NCBI GenBank assembly: GCA_049965515.1
Contig: JBMFWG010000001.1
Location: 62,001 to 126,000, forward strand
DNA from: UBA4572 sp049965515
Lineage (GTDB): Bacteria; Nitrospirota; Leptospirillia; Leptospirillales; Leptospirillaceae
Reading direction: 5' to 3'
Length of the DNA stretch: 64,000 nt
In this document: piece after piece, positions 46,567 through 55,425 of the stretch
Position numbering within the stretch: position 1 is the stretch's first letter
Layout: the number at the start of each line of letters is the position of its first letter
Notes under the pieces: model-generated
Databases searched by the model: none
What the model saw: the letters and a program-made list of their open reading frames with translations, nothing else
What the model was told of the DNA's origin: nothing
Translations under genes and position numbers: made by a program

Positions 46567-48327
46567 TCATTTTCCTGTTTGGGTCCGGCTGAGTTCGGAA
46601 ATGTCCGCCCGCGCCAGGGCCGGAGCCGTGGCCGATTCCTCCGCGGGGATCCGAAAATGCACGAGTGCCATCTCCGCGATTTTCCGGAAAAGAGGGGCCG
46701 CCACAGTTCCTCCCCAGGAGATCCCTTGAGGCTGAATCACAACGACCAAGACGACCAAAGTGGGGTGAGACGCCGGAAGGATGCCGACAAAAGAGTCGAC
46801 AGTTCTTGTGCGGGAATATCGATGAAGCAGTGCGTCATAGACCTCCGCAGTTCCCGTCTTTCCTGCCACATCAAACCCCGTGATTGCCGCACTCTCTCCG
46901 GTTCCGCCATGAGATACAACACCAGTCAGAAGCGAGAGAAGTGTTCGGGATGTCTCCTGGGAAATGACACGCCTGACCGGGACCGGGTGGTGTTGCGCGA
47001 TGATCTTTCCCTCAGGGCTCAAGACCCTCGAAACAATATAAGGGCGCATAAGGACCCCTCCGTTGGCAATGGCGCTCACGGCCGTCGCCAGCTGAATCGG
47101 AGTAACACCAATCTCCTGCCCCATGGCAATGGTATAAATGGATCGCTTCGACCATCGTTGGGAAGAACGGAAAAATCCGCGAGACTCTCCCGGAAAGTCG
47201 ATTCCCGTTTTCTCCCCGAACCCAAAGGCCCGTATATAGCGCTCAAATGTTGAAGGCCCCAAGCGAAGAGCCACCTGAGAGATCCCGATATTGCTCGAGT
47301 GGGCGAGAATCCCCCCCAACGTCAGGTCTCCCAGGGGCTCGGCGTCATGCAGGACCCCTCCCGGAATTCTCATTGACCCGTTGTAGCAGAAGAAGGTCTC
47401 GGTGGGGCTCACACGATGTTCATTCAAGGCGGCACTGGCCGTGACAAGCTTAAAAATTGAACCGGGTTCATAAACGATGGAGACTCCGGGGCTTGTTCCG
47501 GACCATCGCCCCTCCCCCCGGCTCGCCATCGCCAGAATGGCCCCACTTCTGGGATCCATCACTAAAACAATTCCACCCTGGGCCTTTGTGGCATCGACTT
47601 CTTCGTCGAGGGAATCCTGGGCGTAGGCCTGAAGAGCAGCGATCAACGTGGTCTGGACGGTATCACCCGCGAGTTTGTCAAGGCTTTCGGTTTGGAGCTG
47701 GAAATAGGAGCGACCGCGGGCGGACACCTCCCGGATCATCTGGCCTCGATGACCTGACAGAACGTTGTCGTATCCTTTTTCGATGCCGTAAACAGCAGTG
47801 CCATCCGGGCGAACAAACCCAACAACCGATCGAAAGATAGATCCATAGGGGTAGATTCGCCGTTTTTCCGGAAGAAAATAGAGACCTCGAATGCGGGATC
47901 CGATCATATGGTGCTTACGTGGGCTGATATCGTGAGCAAGCCAGACAAAGCGACTGTGGCGGTTTAAAAGCTCTCTTAGATGAGCCGGACTCTCTCCTAG
48001 GATAGGAGCGAGGTGTTCGGCGAGAAGTCTAACGTTTCCAGATTTTCTGACCTGTTCGGGATCCGCAGCAAGGCTTGTGACAATTTGATTGTCGGCCAGC
48101 GGTTTTCCATCGGCAGAGAGGATCATCCCCCGAGCTCCCTCAATGGGCGAGAGCCGCTCTCTCTCCGATAGGGAGAGCTTCTGATAAAGAGGATAATCCA
48201 GAACCTGAAGTGTGAAGAGTCGCCCCACCACAATCGCGAAACCGATCAACACACAGGCCACTGCAACGGTCGTCCGGGATTTCATCAACATGCCTCGGGA
48301 GAGTCCTTGGGGGGGGCTCCCACTCAT
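46567..48327 (-). CDS. ftsI: Division transpeptidase FtsI (PBP3)
   Basis: About 586 residues. One N-terminal membrane helix (TVAVACVLIGFAIVVGRLF), a pedestal domain, then the transpeptidase with SxxK (PGSIFKL), SSN (HSSNIGI) and KTGT (AGKTGTAE). It cross-links septal peptidoglycan. Start is uncertain among ATGs at 48327 and 48291; the first follows the ftsL stop by four bases. Confidence 0.92.
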   Translation of the reverse strand: MSGSPPQGLSRGMLMKSRTTVAVACVLIGFAIVVGRLFTLQVLDYPLYQKLSLSERERLSPIEGARGMILSADGKPLADNQIVTSLAADPEQVRKSGNVRLLAEHLAPILGESPAHLRELLNRHSRFVWLAHDISPRKHHMIGSRIRGLYFLPEKRRIYPYGSIFRSVVGFVRPDGTAVYGIEKGYDNVLSGHRGQMIREVSARGRSYFQLQTESLDKLAGDTVQTTLIAALQAYAQDSLDEEVDATKAQGGIVLVMDPRSGAILAMASRGEGRWSGTSPGVSIVYEPGSIFKLVTASAALNEHRVSPTETFFCYNGSMRIPGGVLHDAEPLGDLTLGGILAHSSNIGISQVALRLGPSTFERYIRAFGFGEKTGIDFPGESRGFFRSSQRWSKRSIYTIAMGQEIGVTPIQLATAVSAIANGGVLMRPYIVSRVLSPEGKIIAQHHPVPVRRVISQETSRTLLSLLTGVVSHGGTGESAAITGFDVAGKTGTAEVYDALLHRYSRTRTVDSFVGILPASHPTLVVLVVVIQPQGISWGGTVAAPLFRKIAEMALVHFRIPAEESATAPALARADISELSRTQTGK

Positions 48328-48331
48328 TGTT

Positions 48332-48622
48332 TTAGGGAACGTAGAGAACGTCTGCCGGAAGTGCCCTTTCAAGATGGTTCGCTCGCGCATAGGATCTGAG
48401 GCGCGATTCCCGTCCCAGGCTTATTAGCATCTCTTCAAGAGACTTTTCCTGGGATTCTTTGATTTGTATGCTGCTATCAAGAGTTGTTACCCGACGCTTG
48501 ACCCTGACCGACCCGATCGATATGGACATGGCAAGAATGAGAGCAACAATTCCTCCCAGAAAAAAAAGAAAGGCCACATGGCGGCGCCGCCAGAGAGGCA
48601 GAGGTTCATCGAAAGGCGCCAA
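48332..48622 (-). CDS. ftsL: FtsL-like division protein
   Basis: 96 residues: a short cytoplasmic N-terminus, one membrane helix (about residues 15-36), and a heptad-rich periplasmic coiled coil (LDSSIQIKESQEKSLEEML). Sequence is weakly conserved, but size, topology and position between rsmH and ftsI identify it. It overlaps rsmH by 17 bases. Confidence 0.85.
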   Translation of the reverse strand: MAPFDEPLPLWRRRHVAFLFFLGGIVALILAMSISIGSVRVKRRVTTLDSSIQIKESQEKSLEEMLISLGRESRLRSYARANHLERALPADVLYVP

Positions 48623-49523
48623 AGATCACTCCTCTCATCCGGGCACTCCTCGCCCGGGGATTAAGAGAGACTTCCTCTTCACCCGGCACAAGCGAACGGC
48701 GAAAAAGGAAACCTGCGTCTTTCTCCCCTACCCAAAGTCGAAAACACCGCTTCACAATTCGGTCCTCCCCCGAATGAAAACTCAGGACGATCAGGCGCCC
48801 CCCCGACTCCAAAAGAAGCTCGCGGGCACCGGACAAGGACGCCTCAAGGTTTTCGTACTCCCGGTTCACCCGGATTCTCAGAGCCATGAAGGCCCGGGTG
48901 GCGGGATGGCGCCGGCTTCGCCGAAAACCCTTCCGGTAATAGACTCCCGACACAAAGGCGGCAAGGGCTGTCGTGGTACGGGGAAGACGTCCTTCGCGAC
49001 GTGCCTGGACAAGGGCACGTGCAATCGGTGCGGCAAGGGGCTCATCTCCTTCAGAAAACACCCTCTCAAGCTCCGACTCTGACAGGGACTCCAGCAGATC
49101 CTCCGCCGTCTCCTCTTGATCCGTATCAAGGCGCATATCGAGAGGCCCCTCTTCCGTAAAGGAAAGTCCCCGCTCAGGATCCTCCCCCTGGATTGTTGAC
49201 CACCCAAGGTCGAAAAGAATCCCGGAGACTTGATGGCCCTCCTGCCGAACCAGGGAGGCGATGTTCCGATTGTTCCCATGAATAATCCTAAGGCGGTCAT
49301 GATAGAGGGGAAGAAGAGACTCTCTTGCCGCCAAAACCGCCCCTTTGTCCCGATCGATGGCAACAACCGCCCCCCCCCGTTTTAAAATCTCCCGGGTGTG
49401 GCCACCTCCTCCGAGATTGGCATCCACATACCATTGGCCGGGACGCACATCTAGCCATTCCAAGGTTTCAGAGAGCATGACAGGGCGATGGCCCGAAGAA
49501 CTTCCCTCTCCGGCGTCAATCAA
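48606..49523 (-). CDS. rsmH: 16S rRNA m4C1402 methyltransferase RsmH
   Basis: 305 residues. HRPVMLSETLEWL, DANLGGGGHTREIL (SAM site), FDLGWSTIQ, GPLDMRLD and the C-terminal LIVLSFHSGEDRIVKR with NPRARSARMR are RsmH/MraW motifs. It methylates N4 of C1402 in 16S rRNA. Its ATG overlaps the mraZ stop by four bases. Confidence 0.96.
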   Translation of the reverse strand: MIDAGEGSSSGHRPVMLSETLEWLDVRPGQWYVDANLGGGGHTREILKRGGAVVAIDRDKGAVLAARESLLPLYHDRLRIIHGNNRNIASLVRQEGHQVSGILFDLGWSTIQGEDPERGLSFTEEGPLDMRLDTDQEETAEDLLESLSESELERVFSEGDEPLAAPIARALVQARREGRLPRTTTALAAFVSGVYYRKGFRRSRRHPATRAFMALRIRVNREYENLEASLSGARELLLESGGRLIVLSFHSGEDRIVKRCFRLWVGEKDAGFLFRRSLVPGEEEVSLNPRARSARMRGVIFGAFR

Positions 49524-49963
49524 AAGAGCCCCGACAGCTTCTGAGTCACAGAGCGAACCCGATCTCTTCCGGTGGCTTCTTCAAGCCGATCACCATTCCA
49601 GATCTCGAAATTTTGAAGGACTCCGACGAACCAGACCTCATGTTCAAGTCCCGCATATTCACGGAGGGGGGGAGGAACAAGGATCCGACCCTGCCGGTCG
49701 AGAGCCCCATCGGAGGCCCATCCAACCATAAATCGAAGGTATGTTTTCAACTCATCATTCATCTGGGGGAGTGATTCCCACCTTCGTTCGAGCTCTCGCC
49801 AAACGGCTTCCGGGTAGACGACGAGGCACCCTTCAGGGTCCACCGTCATCACAAGCCGCAGTGCCTCATCTCCCCCGCCCAGCGCTTCACGAAAGCGTTG
49901 AGGGATCGCGACCCTGCCCTTGGCATCTAGGCTATGAAGGTATCGTCCCCGAAAAAATGCCAT
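49520..49963 (-). CDS. mraZ: Transcriptional regulator MraZ
   Basis: About 147 residues with two AbrB-like SpoVT halves: FRGRYLHSLDAKGRVAIPQ and the second copy WASDGALDRQGRILVPPPLREYAG. MraZ forms rings that bind repeats in its own promoter and represses the division/cell-wall cluster. Start at 49963 is preferred (GGGGGA seven bases upstream); ATG 49969 is possible. Confidence 0.95.
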   Translation of the reverse strand: MAFFRGRYLHSLDAKGRVAIPQRFREALGGGDEALRLVMTVDPEGCLVVYPEAVWRELERRWESLPQMNDELKTYLRFMVGWASDGALDRQGRILVPPPLREYAGLEHEVWFVGVLQNFEIWNGDRLEEATGRDRVRSVTQKLSGLF

Positions 49964-49999
49964 CCACATTCCCCCACTTTTCCCCACGAATCACCCCCA
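49962..49999 (-). promoter_or_regulatory. Candidate MraZ operator (TGGGN repeats)
   Basis: Minus-strand TGGGG at 49986-49982 and again at 49976-49972, followed by TGGAT at 49966-49962, are spaced exactly 10 bases apart; a fourth TGGGG lies at 49999-49995. MraZ in Escherichia coli binds TGGGN repeats with 5-base spacers between promoter and mraZ. Binding here is inferred. Confidence 0.55.
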
Positions 50000-50027
50000 A
50001 TTATAGAGAGAGAAACAGATCTGTCAA
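50000..50027 (-). promoter_or_regulatory. Promoter of the mraZ division/cell-wall cluster
   Basis: A consensus -35 TTGACA (50027-50022) and a consensus -10 TATAAT (50005-50000) are separated by 16 bases on the minus strand, about 37 bases before the mraZ start codon. Both hexamers match the sigma70 consensus exactly. Confidence 0.8.
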
Positions 50028-50091
50028 TCCTTCCCCACATCCCGACTCTCAATTTTGAGGAGGGAAGAAAAGAAAGAAATGACGTCTGAGC

Positions 50092-50120
50092 TTGAATTGG
50101 CGCGGAGGCTATGGGAAAAT
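50092..50120 (+). promoter_or_regulatory. Possible promoter for FmdB-type gene
   Basis: TTGAAT (50092-50097), a 17-base spacer and GAAAAT (50115-50120) lie 36 bases before the plus-strand ATG in the region divergent from mraZ. Matches are partial. Confidence 0.3.
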
Positions 50121-50156
50121 GAAAGGAGAAAATCTTGGACAATCAGGGAGGTGTTT

Positions 50157-50396
50157 ATGCCAATTTATGAATATTCCTGCCATGCTTGTGGCAATGTCTT
50201 TTCCTTGCTCCAATCGATCCGGACTGGCCCCGGAGAGACCTCCTGCCCCAAATGCCAGAGCCTTGACCTAAGAAAGATTCCTTCCTCTTTTGCCAGTGCT
50301 GTCGCCGGAGCTCCGGGATCAGAATTTGCTCCACCCGCCACAGCTCCATCAGGCGGAGGAGGGGGATGCTGTGGAGGTGGTTGCGGTTGCGGTTAA
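50157..50396 (+). CDS. FmdB-family zinc ribbon protein
   Basis: 79 residues from the ATG at 50157 with GGGAGG upstream; the in-frame extension to 50055 lacks family similarity. MPIYEYSCHACGNVF and CPKCQS form a two-CxxC zinc ribbon of the FmdB/CxxC_CxxC_SSSS family, ending in a Gly/Cys-rich tail (CCGGGCGCG). FmdB-like proteins are suspected regulators, but their role is unproven. Confidence 0.9.
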   Translation: MPIYEYSCHACGNVFSLLQSIRTGPGETSCPKCQSLDLRKIPSSFASAVAGAPGSEFAPPATAPSGGGGGCCGGGCGCG

Positions 50397-50432
50397 CAGG
50401 GGATCTCCTTTTTTTTTAACGAAAGAAGACTG

Positions 50433-51002
50433 ATGTTCAGGCCTTTGCATCAAAAAAAAAGATGGGGAATTCCATTTATTCTCGTTGGGTTCATGGTACT
50501 GGCAGCGTGCACCATTCGAACCCACTCTCCGCTAAGATTTACTCCCCAGGCTCCAACAATTGAGGAGAAAAACGGGATCACCTATATTTATCTGCCAATC
50601 GAAATCGAGGACAAGGGCTCCCGAACCCTTCGGGTCCACCTTCGAGAAAACATTCTTGACCTAACAGCCAACGACCAACACTTTCGTCTCCGGGGAAAAA
50701 AAAGTTATACCTTTATCCTCCAGAATGCCAACAAACCCTGGCAGGATATCTATCCCCGGGGATGGCAGACGAAATGGACCGACCATTACATGTCCCATCA
50801 GGATTGGGTTGTTCCGGCCATTTCCAAAAAGGTTGTCCCCCTTCTCTTTATTCTTCCGGGTCCTCCGCCCTCCCCTCGTAAGCTCATTCTGCACCTCTCC
50901 TATTCCTACCCACAAACAGCCACGTATGACGAGCTCCGCCTGATTGTTCCTTTGCCGGGGGGCGCACAACCGACCAATCACTACTCCTCCTCGGGGGATT
51001 AG
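50433..51002 (+). CDS. Lipoprotein of unknown function
   Basis: 189 residues. A basic N-terminus, a hydrophobic stretch and a lipobox LAAC (cysteine at about residue 26) predict an outer- or inner-membrane lipoprotein. The mature part is beta-rich with repeated Tyr/Arg patches (YLPIEIEDKGSRTLRVHL). No family recognised. It lies 36 bases after the FmdB gene and ends before a strong terminator. Confidence 0.72.
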   Translation: MFRPLHQKKRWGIPFILVGFMVLAACTIRTHSPLRFTPQAPTIEEKNGITYIYLPIEIEDKGSRTLRVHLRENILDLTANDQHFRLRGKKSYTFILQNANKPWQDIYPRGWQTKWTDHYMSHQDWVVPAISKKVVPLLFILPGPPPSPRKLILHLSYSYPQTATYDELRLIVPLPGGAQPTNHYSSSGD

Positions 51003-51075
51003 GACCAATCAGGGTTGACTTCTTATCCGGAGAGCCCCCCATCGCTTCCTTCCGGCCGGAACGTGAGTCTCCCCC

Positions 51076-51111
51076 AAAAAAAAAAGGCCTTCCCGAAGGA
51101 AGGCCTTTTTT
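51076..51111. terminator. Bidirectional rho-independent terminator
   Basis: An 8-bp stem GGCCTTCC/GGAAGGCC with loop CGAA (51086-51105) is flanked by ten A on the left and six T on the right. It can therefore end both the plus-strand lipoprotein transcript and the minus-strand peroxiredoxin transcript. Confidence 0.9.
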
Positions 51112-51141
51112 GCCAATCAAAGAGGGGAATCGAAAGATCGA

Positions 51142-51603
51142 TTAGGCGATCTTCTTCAAGGCATCCAGAATCTCCTGGTCATTCCGGGCCGTCAAGATCT
51201 CCTGAACCTTGACGTAGCGAACAATCCCTTCCCGGTCAACAATAACAGTGGCTCTCTTGTTGATATTGGCTTCTTCGATATAAAGACCATAGGCCTTGCA
51301 AACGGTCCGCTTGATGTCGGAAAGCAAGGTCTGCTTCAACTTCAGGGCCTCTTTCCATGCCTTATGACAGAATGTACTGTCGGTGCTGATTCCAAAAACC
51401 ACGGCGTTCGAGTCGTCGAAGCGAGGAATATCGTTAGAAAAACACGTGTTCTCGTTCGTACAAACCGGACTCCAGTCAAGAGGATAAAAAGCCAGTACAA
51501 CGTTCTTCTTTCCACGGAAAGAGGACAGGGTCACTGGATTCTTGTCCTGATCCTCTAAGGTAAAGTCCGGAGCCTTGTCTCCCACTTTAATTTCAGCCGA
51601 CAT
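51142..51603 (-). CDS. Peroxiredoxin (AhpC/TSA, BCP-like)
   Basis: 153 residues with a thioredoxin-like fold. The peroxidatic cysteine is C48 in YPLDWSPVCTNE, and further cysteines at C54 and in TFCHKAW and RTVCKAYG could resolve the disulfide. It reduces hydroperoxides with thiol donors. It lies 86 bases downstream of sucD, which may give peroxide protection to the oxygen-sensitive iron-sulfur enzymes encoded nearby, though that link is inference. Confidence 0.9.
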   Translation of the reverse strand: MSAEIKVGDKAPDFTLEDQDKNPVTLSSFRGKKNVVLAFYPLDWSPVCTNENTCFSNDIPRFDDSNAVVFGISTDSTFCHKAWKEALKLKQTLLSDIKRTVCKAYGLYIEEANINKRATVIVDREGIVRYVKVQEILTARNDQEILDALKKIA

Positions 51604-51689
51604 ATTCTCTCCTTTATGTGTTTGCTTGTGTCAGACTCTACGATGAAAAAACATTCCTGGTGCGGCAGGATCGCCGCTCATGAGCCGAC

Positions 51690-52607
51690 CTAGTGACAGG
51701 TCGGCACACGCCGATAATCCCCCTTGGACAAGGTTTCGGCAACTGTCTTTCCAATAATCGAAGGATTGTCGACAACGACAATTCCGTAAGACTCCAGCGC
51801 CTTCATCTTATCGCGAGCGGAGCCCTTTCCTCCGGAAACAATCGCTCCGGCATGGCCCATACGCCGTCCGGGAGGGGCGGTCAATCCCGCAATAAAGCCA
51901 ATGACGGGTTTGGTCATATGCGCCCGGGCGAAAGCCGCAGCACGTTCCTCGTCATCTCCCCCAATCTCGCCAATCATGACAATCGCCTCAGTTTCCGGAT
52001 CCTTCTCAAAAAGAGCAAGGACGTCCAGAAAGTTAAGGCCCCTGATGGGATCTCCTCCAATTCCAACGCAGGTCGATTCTCCGAGCCCCAACTGGGTCAA
52101 CTGCCAGACAGCCTCGTAGGTCAGTGTCCCACTCCGGGAAACAACCCCAACCTTCCCTCTCTTATGGATATATCCCGGCATAATCCCTATTTTGGCACCG
52201 TCTGGCGTAATGATACCCGGGCAATTTGGCCCAATAAGACGAACGGTCTCGCCCTCTTCATTACGGATATCGAGGATGCGGCGAACCTTCATCATGTCCT
52301 GGACAGGAATTCCTTCAGTAATACAGACAATGAGCTCAACTCCGGCGTCTGCGGCTTCAAGAATGGCATCGGCAGCAAAGGCAGGTGGCACAAAAATGAG
52401 CGAGACATCAGGATCGACGGCATCCACCGCATCCCGGACGGAATCCCATACCGGAAAACCTTCGTGGACCGTTCCTCCCTTTCCTGGAGTCACTCCTCCC
52501 AGGACCCGTGTTCCATATTCCCGACAGGCGGTCGCATGGTAGCTTCCTTCCTTGCCTGTGATCCCCTGGACGATGACCCGCGTCGATCGGTCAACAAGAA
52601 TACTCAT
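51690..52607 (-). CDS. sucD: Succinyl-CoA synthetase alpha subunit
   Basis: 305 residues. The CoA-binding Rossmann domain has VIVQGITGKEGSYHA and GGVTPGKGG; GPNCPGIITP and the phosphohistidine site MGHAGAIVSGGKG are diagnostic. With SucC it forms succinyl-CoA from succinate, the direction used in the reductive TCA cycle. A stem GCCGACCT/AGGTCGGC spans its stop codon but has no T-run. Confidence 0.95.
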   Translation of the reverse strand: MSILVDRSTRVIVQGITGKEGSYHATACREYGTRVLGGVTPGKGGTVHEGFPVWDSVRDAVDAVDPDVSLIFVPPAFAADAILEAADAGVELIVCITEGIPVQDMMKVRRILDIRNEEGETVRLIGPNCPGIITPDGAKIGIMPGYIHKRGKVGVVSRSGTLTYEAVWQLTQLGLGESTCVGIGGDPIRGLNFLDVLALFEKDPETEAIVMIGEIGGDDEERAAAFARAHMTKPVIGFIAGLTAPPGRRMGHAGAIVSGGKGSARDKMKALESYGIVVVDNPSIIGKTVAETLSKGDYRRVPTCH

Positions 52608-53791
52608 TTGGCTCCTTTCACGGCCTGAACAATTTTCTGGGCTCCCTCGAAGAGTTCTTCTGCCACCTGGAGGTCAAGACCTGACTCCCGAAGCATCTCT
52701 CGCCCTTCCTTGGCATTTGTTCCCTGAAGCCGGACCACCAGGGGAACATGGAGCTTCACATCCTTGGCAGCGGCGATGATCCCCCCCGCAATCCGCTCAC
52801 ACCGAACAATACCGCCAAAAATATTGACAAAAATTCCTTTGACCTCCGGATCGCCCAGAAGAATTCGGAAAGCTTGTTCCACAGTTTCCTTGCTCGCACC
52901 TCCACCCACATCGAGAAAGTTGGCGGGGGTACCGCCGGCGAGGGCAATAACATCCATGGTGGCCATCGCTAACCCGGCTCCATTGACCATGCAGGCAATC
53001 GACCCATCAAGCTTCACATAGTTGAGGCGATGCTTTGAAGCCTCGACCTCCAATTCGTTTTCCTCGAAGAGGTCGCGGAGTGCCAGCACTTTCTCTTGAC
53101 GGTAAAGGGCGTTGTCATCGAAGGACACCTTGGCATCAAGGGCCAGAAGTCGCCCATCTCCGGTCTGGATAAGAGGATTGATTTCCACCATCATGCAATC
53201 TGTGTCGAGAAAGAATCGGTAAAGATTGGACAGAAGAGTCGAAAAAGCCCCATAGAGCGTGATCGGTAAACCAAGAAAAGAGGCAACACGTCGTCCGACA
53301 AAGGACTTGCACCCTATCTCCGGATCCACTGAAAGGGTTAATATTTTTTCCGGATGCGCCGCTGAGACTTCTTCTATCTCCATGCCCCCTTCAGTACTCG
53401 CCAAGATCGAGATCCGCCGGCTGGAACGATCAAGCACCAGACTCAGATAAAACTCACGCGCAATCTGAGCGCCTTCTTCAATCCAAACCTTTCGGACGAG
53501 CCGTCCTTCGGGACCGGTCTGATGGGTCACGAGGGTCTTTCCCAAAAGAGCCTCAACATATCCGGGAATATCAGAGACACTTTTAGCAATCTTGACTCCA
53601 CCGGCCTTTCCACGTCCTCCCGCATGAATCTGAGCCTTAACAGCATAGACAGCAGAAGATCCGGAAAAAATTCCGGACTTTTCCGAAATCAGACGCCGCG
53701 CCTCTTCGGGTGAGTCGACAACAACCCCCGAAGGAACCGCCACCCCATAGTTTCTAAAAAGTTCCTTGGCCTGATACTCATGGATATTCAA
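52604..53791 (-). CDS. sucC: Succinyl-CoA synthetase beta subunit
   Basis: 395 residues with an ATP-grasp domain. MNIHEYQAKELFRNYGVAVP, KAQIHAGGRGKAGGVKIAKS, MMVEINPLIQT and FVNIFGGIVRCE are SucC signatures. The nucleotide preference cannot be fixed by eye. It overlaps sucD by four bases and follows frdA by 38, consistent with one frdBA-sucCD unit that takes fumarate to succinyl-CoA. Confidence 0.95.
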   Translation of the reverse strand: MNIHEYQAKELFRNYGVAVPSGVVVDSPEEARRLISEKSGIFSGSSAVYAVKAQIHAGGRGKAGGVKIAKSVSDIPGYVEALLGKTLVTHQTGPEGRLVRKVWIEEGAQIAREFYLSLVLDRSSRRISILASTEGGMEIEEVSAAHPEKILTLSVDPEIGCKSFVGRRVASFLGLPITLYGAFSTLLSNLYRFFLDTDCMMVEINPLIQTGDGRLLALDAKVSFDDNALYRQEKVLALRDLFEENELEVEASKHRLNYVKLDGSIACMVNGAGLAMATMDVIALAGGTPANFLDVGGGASKETVEQAFRILLGDPEVKGIFVNIFGGIVRCERIAGGIIAAAKDVKLHVPLVVRLQGTNAKEGREMLRESGLDLQVAEELFEGAQKIVQAVKGAK

Positions 53792-53829
53792 ACGATTCTC
53801 CTGGCGATAAAGTGGATGGGATCTTCCCT

Positions 53830-55425
53830 TTAGGATTCCTGGCGCCGATAATCGGGGAAGAGGACCGGCGCCATGGGACGTTCTTCATTGGAAAAGGCAG
53901 AGTCAAGCTCTTTCTCAAAGCGATCGACGTGCGCGAGGCTCGCATCTTTCCAAGAAAAGGCAGGACGATGCAGGGCAAGGTTCGCCGCTTCAATACCGGC
54001 CCGTCGGCCAAAGACAAAAAGCTCAAGCAAGGAGTTCCCCATTAGGCGGTTTGTTCCGTGGAGTCCACCCGAGGCTTCTCCCGCGACAAGAAGGTGGGAG
54101 ACGGAGGTTCGGGTCTGAGCATCGATCCGAACTCCTCCGTTCTGGTAGTGCAACGTTGGATAGACGAGAATTGGCCGTTTTGTCGGATCGACATGGTGAC
54201 GCTTCATCAGCTTGAGTATGTTGGGAAAGCGTTTTTCTACGGTTCCCTCACCAGAGTCACGGTCAATGGCAACAAGATCGAGATAGACGCCGGACGCACC
54301 CTGAGGGGTCTTGACTCCCCGTCCTTCAGCACATTCCCGAATAATGGCAGAAGCCACGACATCACGTGTCTCAAGCTCATTGACAAACCGTTTTCCCAAA
54401 CGATTGTACATACGAGCTCCAGCTCCCCGAACCGCCTCTGTAATCAGCATGCCGGCCATTTCAGACGGAAAGATTACTCCGGTTGGATGGAACTGAAAAC
54501 TCTCGGGATGAACAAGGGGAACTCCCATGCGATAGGCCATGGTCAATCCATCAGCCGTCGCACCAAAATGGTTCGATGTGGCAAATCCCGACAGATGCAG
54601 ACGACCCGCCCCACCGGTGGCAAGAATCACTGACTTTGCTTTAACATAGATGTGACGACGGCTGTCTAGATCATAGAGAACCGCGCCGACACAACTTCCT
54701 TCCGGGCCAGAAATCAATTCAATCGCAGGCGAAAATTCGAGGATTTCAACCGGAGCATTGACCACATCCTCCTTGAGAACGCGGATCAGTTCAAGACCTG
54801 TGTAGTCCTTGGCCGAAATCAGACGAGGACGTGAGGTCCCTCCCCCTTTTCTGAGAGAAAGGCCTCCTTGAGAATCCCTGTCAAAGAGGATCCCCCGAGA
54901 GACCAGCCACTCAATCATTTCAGGCCCCTCGGAAACCAGAACCGAGAGAAGGGAAGGATCATTAGCCCCATGCCCTCCCCGAAAAGTGTCACGGAAATGG
55001 ATAACGGGGCTGTCCTCTTCTCCCAGAGCGGTCTGGATCCCTCCTTCTGCCATTACGGTATTGGAGTCCCCCACCCTGAGTTTGGTCGCGAGAAGGACAC
55101 TGCGTCCCTCTTTCGCCGCAAAGAGCGCCGCCGTAATGCCAGCTCCCCCCCCACCAATAATCAGAATATCCACATCATGGTCAGGATGGTTTGGGAGGGT
55201 TCTCGGGGCCGGAAGGCGGCTTCGAGACTCAAGAATATTGGCGATTTCCTGTGGGACTACGATGCCCTTGTTAGGTCCGACCTTAAGTGTCGACTTCCCC
55301 TCCGGGCGATAGTCGGGGTAATAGGACGTAAGAAGACGGAGTCTATCCTCTGGAGAAAGAGCGGGGGGAGGAGATTCATCGAAGGCTGGAGTGCTGGAGT
55401 AAAAGGTTTCCACAAGATCAGCCAT
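53830..55425 (-). CDS. frdA: Fumarate reductase/succinate dehydrogenase flavoprotein
   Basis: 531 residues. The FAD motif IIGGGGAGITAALFAAKEG starts near residue 89, after an N-terminal extension of about 85 residues absent from textbook FrdA. HPTGVIF, the arginine in TEAVRGAGARM, and GLHGTNRLMGNSLLE mark the dicarboxylate site. In the segment that normally reads SHTV (covalent FAD histidine) this protein has SNTV (N122), so FAD is probably bound non-covalently. It starts directly after frdB. Confidence 0.92.
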   Translation of the reverse strand: MADLVETFYSSTPAFDESPPPALSPEDRLRLLTSYYPDYRPEGKSTLKVGPNKGIVVPQEIANILESRSRLPAPRTLPNHPDHDVDILIIGGGGAGITAALFAAKEGRSVLLATKLRVGDSNTVMAEGGIQTALGEEDSPVIHFRDTFRGGHGANDPSLLSVLVSEGPEMIEWLVSRGILFDRDSQGGLSLRKGGGTSRPRLISAKDYTGLELIRVLKEDVVNAPVEILEFSPAIELISGPEGSCVGAVLYDLDSRRHIYVKAKSVILATGGAGRLHLSGFATSNHFGATADGLTMAYRMGVPLVHPESFQFHPTGVIFPSEMAGMLITEAVRGAGARMYNRLGKRFVNELETRDVVASAIIRECAEGRGVKTPQGASGVYLDLVAIDRDSGEGTVEKRFPNILKLMKRHHVDPTKRPILVYPTLHYQNGGVRIDAQTRTSVSHLLVAGEASGGLHGTNRLMGNSLLELFVFGRRAGIEAANLALHRPAFSWKDASLAHVDRFEKELDSAFSNEERPMAPVLFPDYRRQES

